Assembly (NCBI RefSeq): GCF_020536995.1 | Contig: NC_068362.1 | Location: 98,251,085 to 98,315,084 of the forward strand | Direction: 5' to 3' | DNA length: 64,000 bases | Source of the DNA: Dreissena polymorpha | Taxonomy: Eukaryota > Mollusca > Bivalvia > Myida > Dreissenidae | Shown here: in pieces, positions 38,241-47,733 of the stretch | How positions within the stretch are numbered: the first letter of the stretch is position 1 | Layout of the letters: each line of letters begins with the position of its first letter | Position numbers and translations under genes: made by a program | Notes under the pieces: model-generated | Database searches by the model: none | The model's input: only the letters and a program-made list of their open reading frames with translations | Told to the model about the DNA's origin: nothing

Positions 38241-39379
38241 GCCTGTCTACTTTAATGTACCCCGGGTACTTGTTAATATACAACAATGTACCCCGGGTAT
38301 GGAAAATGTACTTAAACGTACCAGGGAATTCTAACGCTAAAAATGGTCGTTGTCGGCTAATTGTTTCAAATTAATTATGTTCATATTTGTGTAAATATTC
38401 TGTAAAATGTCTTATATTTTATCGAAACTTTAAAACAGCAAGTTAAAGTTTTGTCCAAAGAGATATTTGTTTCGTAATGTTAAAACGACATCGGATTTTG
38501 GGCGGGAATAAAACTCAGGTACAGTATAATATTGGTCGGGTACGTTTTAGTATATTTTTCGTAACCATGGTTTATTGCCGTATACTTATGAGTACCCGGA
38601 GTACTTTTAAGTTGAACCCGAGCCGACAATGACCAATCGAGCGTTATTGACAGTGGTTCTTAAACATTAAAGAATTTAATAATTCTTTAATAAATTGCCA
38701 TTGTAATCGTGTTAAATTTTGATTTATGTTGAATTTATGCATGTACTCAAAATCTTTCGTGCACAGATGTGTAAAAAATATTCGCCAGTGAATAACGGTA
38801 CTATAATACAACAAATGAAGTGATTTAAATGTAATTAATTTGGCATATGTAGATGTGCGATTTCTCCTCCACTATTCTAAACAGTTCATGAAAAGTATGT
38901 TTAAAAAGGAGATTTAGATCAATGTTTGCTGAACGCTTGAAGCAAAGGCTGTTTTCATAATCGTTTGTGGTCAATCCATTCGGCTTCATATAATAAATAT
39001 GTGAGTAAAGGCAACCTAATTTTGGACACCTGTTACAAATAACACGGCCTTTTTTATTATTATAAACTCTACAATTATTGTTTTACCACGATTAGCGAAT
39101 AATATTTGCATCCGGGTATACACCAATGCTGTTGTTGAAAGTCTTTTTAAGTATTAATGACACAGTGATTCTAATTGTAATTGTTTTTTTCATTATACAT
39201 GTACGAACTTTGCTGATAAATTTACGAACTTTGCTGAGCGAGTAATGTTAATGACGCACATGAACCAGTGTTGCATTTGTCTATTAGGTATTCAGTATAT
39301 ATTCACCTAATCCACATGCATTTATTTGTGATGCAAATCCAAAATAAAACAAACATAACCTAGATGCGTTATTATTAAA
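38241..39379. other. Intergenic DNA with repeated GTACCCCGGGTA words
   Basis: Just after the SINE, 38255-38330 has three diverged copies of AATGTACCCCGGGTA. Nothing else is recognised. Confidence 0.4.
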
Positions 39380-39598
39380 TGAGCCTCGATCTGTAAAACG
39401 CGACTTAAAGCATGGGCGTTTAGTTTCGTCCCAGATTAGCCTGTGCAGTCCGTACATGCTCATCAGGGACGGCACGTCGCTTTTATGAAATTTTTTGAAA
39501 CTGTCGTCCCTTATTGGCCTGTGCGGACAGCACATGCTTAACATGGGACGACACTTTGACCACATGCATTAAGCCCCAATTTTACAGAGCGCGGCTCA
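39380..39598. mobile_element. MITE of the GTCGTCCCAGATTAGCCTG family
   Basis: The ends TGAGCCTCGATCTGTAAAA and TTTTACAGAGCGCGGCTCA are inverted copies. Inside is the complementary core word GTCGTCCCAGATTAGCCTGT. It ends only 20 bases before the stop codon of the PAN-domain gene, so it forms part of that gene's 3' region. Confidence 0.82.
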
Positions 39599-39618
39599 TT
39601 AATGCGTTTTATGCACGA

Positions 39619-41734
39619 TTATACGCAGTTACGGCTGTACCAGTCGGATAACCCGAGTAACTGAATAACTGAATAAGACGAGGCGGTCTCCTGTTTCAGA
39701 ACGCACGGGCCAATCGCGTGTGTGAACTTCACTCCTGTGCACGCGTCTGTTGACGAGCATCTGTTCATGCAATCCGAAAGGGTTGTAAAAATCCCTAATG
39801 TTTCCAAATTGACGGTGTTTTCTCGCTTTATTAAAGGGCGCCACGTGTAGGTGGTGCCATAGGTGGCGCACTCTGTAACGATATCGATTAAAGAGTGCGT
39901 GGATATTATGGGATATACAATAACATTATTGTAAACTTATTCTTACACTAAACTTAGTTCATGATCTAAATGGATATTTAAGAAAATCCGATGAATAGAA
40001 GGTAAGTGTTTACGCCAAATCGTTATGTACGACGGAAACTACATATGGAGTCGTTCGTTCTTTTAAAGAAAATTTTGCAATAATCGCCAAAAATATATTG
40101 TATAAGAAATAATTAAGTTGTACAAGAGTCGAATGTTAACCATTTTTATGCCTAGTGGTCTCTCCCATCCTTCTAAATTGGATCAATTTATTTCTTAAAT
40201 TAGGGATGTCTAGTATATTTATTTCTATATTTAGAATATTTCTTACAGAAATTCCTTTAAGCAAACAGCGCAAACCCTGATGAGACGCCGCATCATGCGC
40301 CGTCTCATCTGGGTCTACGCTGTTTGACAAGGCCTTTTTTCTAGACGCTAGGCATAAATGGGTTAATGAATGATTTGATGTACTGTAACAAAGCAACTTG
40401 CTTTGGCCTATAAGTTTATATATGTTTGTATTTAAAATTATGTCATCAATTAAAAATAAAACGTATAACTAAAATTTTAGTTTCAATTTATATCTAAATA
40501 TTTATATGAGCCGTCCACTGAAAAACAACAGAGCTTAATGCATGTGCGTCAAGTGTCGTTCAAGATTAGCCTGTGCAGTTAGCATAGGCTAATCACGGAC
40601 GACACGTTCCGTCTACATTGGATTTTCGTTTATAAGAGACTTCCATTAAATGGAATATTCCATGTAGCGGAAATAGTCGTCCCTAATTTGACTGTGAAGA
40701 CACTTAACGCGCAGCCATTAATCCCGTTTTCCCAGAGAATGGGCTCATATAGTATTAATTTGACAATTGTCCTACGTGTCACACAATTTCCGCTCCCAGG
40801 GTCGAACTTGAGTGGATCCGAACACTGGCACGTGCTGTCTATACACTCCATGCCGGACAGCGTGCAGCCTGCGTTACTTGCACATGCGTCACCGAAAACT
40901 CCGCCTGCAGTGAGCGTTATGTGAACCGTGTATACGCTAAATGTAAAATGATGATGATGATGTTGTTATAATAACCTCTACTATTATGATGATTATGAAG
41001 ATGATGATTGTGGTAGTGATGTTGCTGCTGCAGCTGATAATTGATGTTGTTGATGATGTTTGATGATGATGATGATGATGCTGATGATGGCGACGATAAT
41101 GATGATGATGATGATGATGATGATAATGATGATGATTACGACGATGATGGTCATGATGAGCATGATGATCATGATCATGATGAGACCGGTAGATGATATT
41201 TCGTATATATTTCAGAATAATATAACAAAAAATAAACAGACTCACCTTGTTCTTGTACAGCAATATTCAATAAAATTATAAAGAAACACCATTTTAATAA
41301 TGCAACGCTGCTGATGTCACCGCGATAATATTTTGAAAACAAGTTTACTAAGAAGAAGAAATTCACATATGTACAATACTACAATGCCACAAAAAGGATA
41401 GAAAAATTAAAAAATATAGTATTACATATTAACCTGGCTTTTTGAAGAAAGCCCCATGTCGCACAGAACAGCCGGCGGTGCTGGTCGGTACGGTCCCGTA
41501 CGTAAAGCATTCTCCTGAAGTGACGTCATGAAAGAACGCCTTGCAACCGACGTCTCTTTTGCACGCCCCGGCACACATGATTTTACTGCGCACCACACCG
41601 ACACTTTTTGCGGACGCGACGCAACGAAACCCGCTTAGCGCAATGACATGTTTGAAAACAAACTGTTCTTGGGTTGCGACATGGGCCATGCATAGTAGAG
41701 CCAAGACTCCTGACCTAATGAACATCGACACCAT
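39619..41734 (-). CDS. Secreted PAN/apple - EB/EGF-like - PAN/apple protein, 227 aa
   Basis: The three exons are 41734-41434, 40904-40776 and 39872-39619. Splice sites are CCAG/GTTAAT with CTGCAG/GCGG and CACAC/GTAGG with TTACAG/AGTG. Both introns are phase 1. Exon 1 has a signal peptide (MVSMFIRSGVLALLCMAHVA) and a PAN/apple-like domain (IMCAGACKRDVGCKAFFHD). Exon 2 is one cysteine module (CASNAGC, then MECIDSTCQCSD) typical of EB/EGF-like repeats. Exon 3 is a second PAN/apple-like domain (DCMNRCSSTDACTGVKF) and ends with a terminal Cys. Such domains bind protein or carbohydrate, so an extracellular lectin-like or adhesion role is inferred. No membrane anchor is seen. Each domain is one exon, the classic exon-shuffling layout. 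Confidence 0.87.
40136..40366. mobile_element. piggyBac-like MITE in intron 2 of the PAN gene
   Basis: TTAA flanks both ends. The inverted ends read CC(C)ATTTATGCCTAG. The interior has a palindromic GATGAGACGCCGCATCATGC / GGCGTCTCATC hairpin. A TTAA duplication is the hallmark of piggyBac. At 231 bp it has no coding. Confidence 0.82.
40507..40747. mobile_element. MITE of the GTCGTCCCAGATTAGCCTG family, intron 2
   Basis: TATA flanks both ends as a 4-bp target duplication. The ends TGAGCCGTCCACTGAAAA and TTCCCAGAGAATGGGCTCA are diverged inverted copies. It sits 29 bases beyond the donor of exon 2 of the PAN gene. Confidence 0.78.
40951..41190. repeat. (GAT/ATG)n imperfect trinucleotide repeat
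   Basis: A 240-bp run of ATG/GAT triplets with interruptions, lying inside intron 1 of the PAN gene. The long frames of Met, Ile or His that it creates are artefacts. Confidence 0.95.
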
Positions 41735-41796
41735 GTCTGTAAGTAGTGTGCAGATAACGTGGAGACTTTGCAAATCAAACAAGTTATGTTTTGCTT

Positions 41797-41804
41797 ATTT
41801 ACTA
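41797..41804 (-). promoter_or_regulatory. Weak TATA-like word upstream of PAN gene
   Basis: TAAATAA-like sequence on the minus strand lies about 65 bases before the ATG at 41734. It is the only core-promoter candidate between the start codon and the MITE at 41878. Confidence 0.25.
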
Positions 41805-41877
41805 TTGCGATTGCGTTCGTCCATTGACAGAGGCGTAGCGCATGAGGGTGCCATTCAGCGTGCTTTTCGAGATGTAT

Positions 41878-42141
41878 ATGAGTCGCGTTCTTAGAAAATT
41901 GAGCATACTGCATGTGTGTAAAGTGTCGTCCCAGATTAGCTTGTGCAGTCCGCACAGGCTAATCAGGGACGACACTTTCCGCCTAAATGGATTTTTGTTA
42001 AGAAGAGACTTCATTTACACGAAAAATGTCATAAAAGCGGAAAGTGTCGTCCCTGATTAGCCTGTGAGGACTGCACAGGCTAATCTGGGACGACACTTTA
42101 CGCACATGCATTATTCCCAGTTTTCTCAGAACACGACTCAT
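41878..42141. mobile_element. MITE of the GTCGTCCCAGATTAGCCTG family, near-intact
   Basis: TATA flanks a 260-bp element whose ends are TGAGTCGCGTTCTTAGAAAA and the complement of TGAGTCGTGTTCTGAGAAAA. Inside, a CACAGGCTAATC core is repeated in inverted order four times, so the whole element folds on itself. It lies 144 bases upstream of the PAN gene start. Confidence 0.88.
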
Positions 42142-42944
42142 ATATACGAGAAATCACTGAAACCATGCATCCGTGAATAAAACTATTACAATGAACCTCA
42201 AGTCAAATGTCCCTCGATAAGTTTTGCTAATAAGTGAACTAGTTTCGAGTACCATACAGATACAGATACAGATAATGTAACGTTTTAATCAATAAAACAT
42301 ACCTAACTTAAACTCGGGATCTATAACTACTATCTTTCAACATGTATTCAAACACATGGCACGAGATAAACTTGAATCAGCTGCATTATATTTTAATAAA
42401 CAGCTCCCTCCGTTCTGCATTTTAGTTTTTGTGTGCGCGTAAATTTCCATAAATATACATTTAGAAAACATAAGAATTACTTGTTAGTTGAAAGGAAATC
42501 AAATCGAAAACAGAACGGATGCCTTATTTGGATCGTGTTGATGATTACTAACTCAAGTTGAAAAAAAAATATTTTCAATTTCTTATAACATAAAGGCTGC
42601 CCCTGCAACATGTGCGTCCAGGGTTTACTCCAAATCAGTATTTACATTGGCATTAAAAGCCAATACTTTAGTGAGAAGTGAAATATCGATGATTCTTAAA
42701 TTCTCATTTTTTATGAGTGCTTTCTATGACAACTGAAAAGGGACCATTAAGATTTGTTTGCATTCTGCAAACATCATTTCCGGAAACATGTATTTCTACT
42801 TTGATTTCGCATGACATACAAAGAATGTGTTTATTCGTGCTCCATGTTTTCAATACACATTACCGGTATTGTCAAATTACAGATCTATTATTTAAAATTT
42901 AGCGACTTACGCAACCGTTGAAATGAATGCACATGTATGTTTTA
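42142..42944. other. Intergenic DNA, nothing recognised
   Basis: AT-rich and without exon-like features. Confidence 0.45.
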
Positions 42945-43580
42945 TTGATGCTATTGGTCACGACGTTTTGATGGCCTTTTCCCCACTGATGACAACAATC
43001 TTATAAGCGGTTTTTCTACGAACAAGTCGAGATATTTGCTTTTCTCTGCCGTTTGTTTCAACGTTATGACCCAGTCAATATTAAGGAACTCTTGCAGGAC
43101 GACGTTTTCACGTTTAACCCGAAATCGAATAGTGCACGCCACAAAGCCTTTTATTACCATCGGGAAACTTTAGCCGAAAATTTTATAAACTCGACGGCGC
43201 CTTGGGAAGTTTGACGAATACTGTAAGATTAATTGCAGATGTTTTAGCGGCGCAGGAACAGGAAGACGTCCTGACTGTCCGATCGCCTGCCGGGGATTTT
43301 TTATCAGAATATGGTCATGTGAAATTTTTTATGAAAAAATAATATTTTCAGGTTTTGACTGCGAAAATGCATATTTTCCTTTCGCTGTTTTGTCGGGCGG
43401 CGGATGGATTTCTTTAATAAAATCGATTCCTCTTTTAATAGAGTTCAGTAACAATAGTGTACTTTTTGGCGCAGCGCCATTGATATCCACACATGCAGCG
43501 GTCGGTGACCGGGCGTTGCTAAAACTGGTCGACATTGATGTCAGCAAAGATGTATCAACGAACAAAGACTAGAAACATCA
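42945..43580. other. Coding-like island of unknown nature
   Basis: It is less AT-rich than its surroundings and open on both strands in several frames. On the minus strand, 43160-42951 reads 69 codons from an ATG that follows an in-frame stop (VKRENVVLQEFLNIDW). 43565-43329 is also open. On the plus strand, 43390-43572 is open (GDRALLKLVDIDVSKD), and a TATTTTCAG acceptor-like word lies just before it. I recognise no family. It may be an exon, a decayed gene or a mobile-element remnant. Confidence 0.3.
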
Positions 43581-44923
43581 ATGAAATGGCGTCAGCTTGT
43601 ACGCACTCTCGATTGTACGACACTGTGCATTAGAATTGAAAGCAAGAGACGCATGAAACAAAATAAAAATTGCTACAGCTTTAATAAACAAAAGTTATGA
43701 AAAAAATATAATAGCTTGATAAAATTTGTATCTATTCAGCGATATAATACGACAATAGGCCATGAAAGCTTTTTTAAACAGTTCACCGTTCATTTTTCAG
43801 TTCTGCCTTTGCATGAAACTTACATAATTTTATGAGATCGTATGACTTAAGTGATATCATATTATATTGTCATATTGTAATATTAATGGGGATTTCTAGG
43901 GATTTCGGTAATTACGGGGATTTCGGCATTTCTACACACCGTTGTCAAAGGTACATAAGGTGATTTTAACTAAACATTTATCAGGGGATATATATTAGCG
44001 AAACTAGTAATAATTTTAGGCCGAGTAGGCTTTTTTATGGAATAGTACATCTGCCGTTGCCGAAAACTTTATTTATTTATTAGTAATATTTCTGATTTAA
44101 ACATCAGTTTAAAGGTATTTAAGGTAATGCAAATACATGTATATATAACCTTATAAAACGTGATTAAAATCTGCATTTGTAAAAAGCTGTATATTTCTTA
44201 ATTATTTTTAATTCAATAAACATGATATAAAAGGTAATTGAAGATAATTTTATATAGCTAGAAATGAATTTTGTGATATTAACTGAGATAGTTCCGGAGA
44301 TAATCATTAGCGAAACTTTGTAAGATCTCGTTGTTTAAAAGTGTATTTATGCATTTGCTTCAAACTATTTTTATTAAGTTATTATTTCAGACAAAATAAA
44401 AAACTATAAACTGAAATAAACTACCTTAAATAGTTCCGGCGGTGTCCTCTACATTGTCTTAACTGATTGTTTTATTATTGTTTTTAAATAAAGTCTGAAT
44501 TTAATAAAAAAAAAACAACACGTAAATCAATGCATTAAAACAAACATTGCTTCACCTTCACTAATAAGGGTAACTGAACAAGTTACTAAGTGATAAACGT
44601 TTATTGCTATATTCGTGCTTTTACTATTATTTGTATATACATGTATTTAAAAAATCAAATGACTGTTCCTAGGAAATATGCCGATATTGCCCGCCATTCT
44701 TGATGAGCCGAAGACTTATTGCATCATGTGAGTGAAATCTTTTGAGGCCGCGAGAATCGACGGGAACTCGTCATAACACCAATCTTTGTTTATGATTAGA
44801 CCTTTGATGTCAGTCAGCACAAACCGCCATGTCCCCCGCTTAAATTTGTCACCAAGCGAGGAAAAACATAACAGGTTTATACCGGTAGTCGGGGCGGCAC
44901 TCTGAGCACACGAAGGCATTAGT
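43581..44923. other. Intergenic DNA, nothing recognised
   Basis: Very AT-rich. Two diverged words around 43985 and 44290 (ATTAGCGAAACT) suggest an old duplication. Confidence 0.45.
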
Positions 44924-45157
44924 AACAAGATGTGTTTGTGAAACACTATGTCCCCCATATATTTGACCTTTGACCTTGAAGGATGACCTTGACTTTTCAC
45001 CGCTTAAAATGTGCTGCCCCATGAGATACACATGCATGCCAAATGTTAAGTTGCTATCTTCAATATTGCAAAAGTTATGTCCAATGTTAAAGTTTGACGC
45101 AAACAAACAAACAGACAGGGCAAAAACAATATGTCCCCTGGTGGACATAAAAAAATA
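44924..45157 (+). mobile_element. Hairpin-ended repeat, single-unit copy
   Basis: AACAAGAT plus hairpin GTGTTTGTGAAACAC, then CCCCCATATATTTGACC and one internal unit with TTCAATATTGCAAAAG. An (ACAA)n/CAGACAGG tract follows, then the hairpin GTCCCCTGGTGGAC and ATAAAAAAA. It is the clearest short example of the plan. Confidence 0.8.
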
Positions 45158-45839
45158 CATTGATAGTCAGACTTTATGACATCTAAAAGTGTGAGATTTC
45201 CATGTAAAACATTCACTGCACTAGTTGACTATTTAAATGTCATGACCAAATTTCCTCCAAGCAGGTCTTTGCATTACCAAAATCAGCCATTGTTTTCGAA
45301 CAAACTTTTTTAGACGAAACGCGGTAACTCTTATCGTTTATTTTATTTGAGTTATTGCTCTTTTTAAACTCAAAAGCTTTGCTCATAGTCAAATTTCACG
45401 TTTATTGTGATCCTTTTGTTGGGAAAAATACTAGTTGGGGATATTTAATGCCGTACATTTAGTTATGTCTCACACTGTCTTTGTAAATTACAATCTACTT
45501 TTTTTTAATCGGATGATATCAATTGATGCTGATTGTGAAAATGTCACGATGTAAGATGTCTATGGTTGAAGCACTCGGAGATCTTGCTAATCGTGAAATG
45601 ATTTAGGTATTAAGATATCGTTAAAAGATAATAATTTGATATATGTGTACGATTTTCACAAATACCATCGGTATATATACCAGCACATTTGCATAGTTTG
45701 GTAGAGATCGGATAAAAATATAGTTTCAGGAAGAAACCTCTACAGAGGCAAACTTAATACATCAAACTTAACTACATATTTCTTGAATTATAGGGCTGCT
45801 TATCAAATATGACCGAGATATAAACAGTACAATAACTGG

Positions 45840-46500
45840 ATGGAAAATGAACTACATAGCGCCAACAACGTAAGGACCAGTTTTCATGATACTATATCGC
45901 CACAATTCAAGAAGACACTTCCTACCATTCGATATCAAAGTTAAATATGCTCACAAAGCAATAGCTAGGTCTTAATTTAGAATACTCCACTGTCTGGGAC
46001 CCACATACAAAAAGCTCAAATAAATCATCTGGAAACAAGTACAAAGACGCGCAGCCACAAACAGATATCACTAAGCTCAGTAACTAATATGATAGACACC
46101 CTGACTTTGCCCACTCTTGAAACACGCGGAATAAAATTCCGTCTAATCGTGCCATATAAAATTTCAACATGTAGTTGCCATCACTCCTCCTTATAATCTT
46201 ATAGTTCCCGTGGGCCGCAGATCCAGACTCGGCAGTAACCATTGCTTTAGACACATTCAAACCTTAGAAAGCTTATCCTCTTTTGACCCAATAACAGTTA
46301 TCCGATGGAACTCACTACATACCATATAAATGAGGCAGCTTCAGTAGATGTTTTCAAAACCCTTATTCCTATGGCTGTCATTGTCCCCCTTATCCTCCTG
46401 TAAACTCTTACCATGTAAATAATTTGATCTGATAAAGCTCGGCCCTGATATTGTCAAGATATGATGAAAAGCAGCTTGTAGCACTTTGGACTCGCGCGAA
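45840..46500 (+). mobile_element. Decayed LINE 3' end (RT C-terminal tail)
   Basis: Plus-strand frames give, in order, VQRRAATNRY (near 46030), DTLTLPTLETRGIKFRLIV (near 46090), then PVGRRSRLGSNH and HIQTLESLSSFDPITVIRWN (46205-46310). These match the C-terminal tail of jockey/CR1-type LINEs, where an RRAAR word is followed by a tail ending in VxxWNSLP. Several frame changes and stops make it a fossil fragment. Confidence 0.65.
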
Positions 46501-46863
46501 ATAAAAACAAAATGTTGTCGTTATTAAACATTCTTTAATGCTAAATAATTACTATACAACGCAGGTTTAAAAGTTATCAATTACATGTTTACCTTCTGAA
46601 GTCTTTCATTTTTTTAATTTATGTAGAATGATTGTATGGCAAATGCTTTATCAGTAGTTATACAGAAAACAAGATGATATTGGTTGTCTCAAGCTATCTT
46701 GTCAAATTTACGTATCCAATTACAATACCTGCAATATTGTAATAATTTTGTGAATACATCATAAAAAATCACTTGATATACTTTGTTTTGTCTGGAACAT
46801 GTCACAAAATCAAAAGAAAAATACAAATGAAACAAAAATGTTAAAAAAGCATCTAAAATGAAC

Positions 46864-47294
46864 GAGAGTTGTGTTTGTGAATCAAATGCCCCCATCTACG
46901 CTTTAAAGCCACACAGCAACTATTTTAGAGAAAACAAGGCCCATAACTTTGCCCAAAATCAATTTACAGAACAAATTTCACACTTAATCTGCAGGTCATG
47001 TAGGGAGACTCACAAAAAATCAGCTCAATATCTGAAAGGGTTGTGTAAAAAAACTCCATAAATGGTTATTATAGAGGAAATGTCTAAGTCCAAGGCCCAT
47101 AACTTCACCAAAATTAAATGGACCAGAACAATTTCACATTTCATCTATAGATCATGTAGGTAGACTCAAATACCAAAAATAAGATCTATATCTGAAAGCG
47201 TTGTGTAAAAAACCATTGGGAAACTGAATGCCGGACAGAAAGACAGACAGCGGTACAGTGCGACTGCTATATGCCACCCTGCCAGGGGCATACA
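46864..47294 (+). mobile_element. Hairpin-ended repeat, two-unit copy
   Basis: It has a degraded GTGTTTGTGAATC start and AATGCCCCCATCT. Two units contain AAGGCCCATAACTT and ATCTATAGATCATGTAGG-like words. It ends in a GACAGAAAGACAGACAG tract and the hairpin CACCCTGCCAGGGGC plus ATAC. Related to 50148-50320. Confidence 0.65.
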
Positions 47295-47599
47295 AAATTA
47301 ATATGAACACATTTAATATATATGTCTTCACAGACAAAAATGACACAGCGTATATCAGGCCATACAGTGACAAACATTTACACAATTAAACAAAGTTCTA
47401 AATTATAAAAAAAAATGAAATTACATAGGCTGCAAATTTTGTCCCCTTACATTACAAACAATGAGTAATAAGTACAGCTCCTAAAAATTGTAGCCATGAA
47501 ATGCTTGCTCACAAAAATGATGTTGTCAATATAGTGACCATCTCATTAAACAATGATACATTCAGACGCCTGAATCCCTAGCATTACTGCAGCCAGTAT

Positions 47600-47733
47600 C
47601 TATTCTGCGTTCTTTGCCTTTTTCTTCTTTTTCTTCTGCTTTTTGGTCGGGGGCTCATCAGACACCTCTTGGGTGGTCTCTAGCTCCTGTGTGGTCTCCA
47701 TGGTAACATTTCCTGCAGACTCGTCTGCAACAT
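47600..47733 (-). CDS. NOP56: NOP56 last exon: second Lys-rich tail module
   Basis: Encodes [20 protein letters not shown] and [18 protein letters not shown], then TAG. Acceptor TTTTTAG. It resembles the preceding exon in layout (GNV[ST]MET, acidic/Thr stretch, poly-Lys). Confidence 0.93.

Noticed and set aside
40937-41281. Long frames of Met, Ile or His on both strands
   Set aside because: They are products of the (GAT/ATG)n repeat in an intron.
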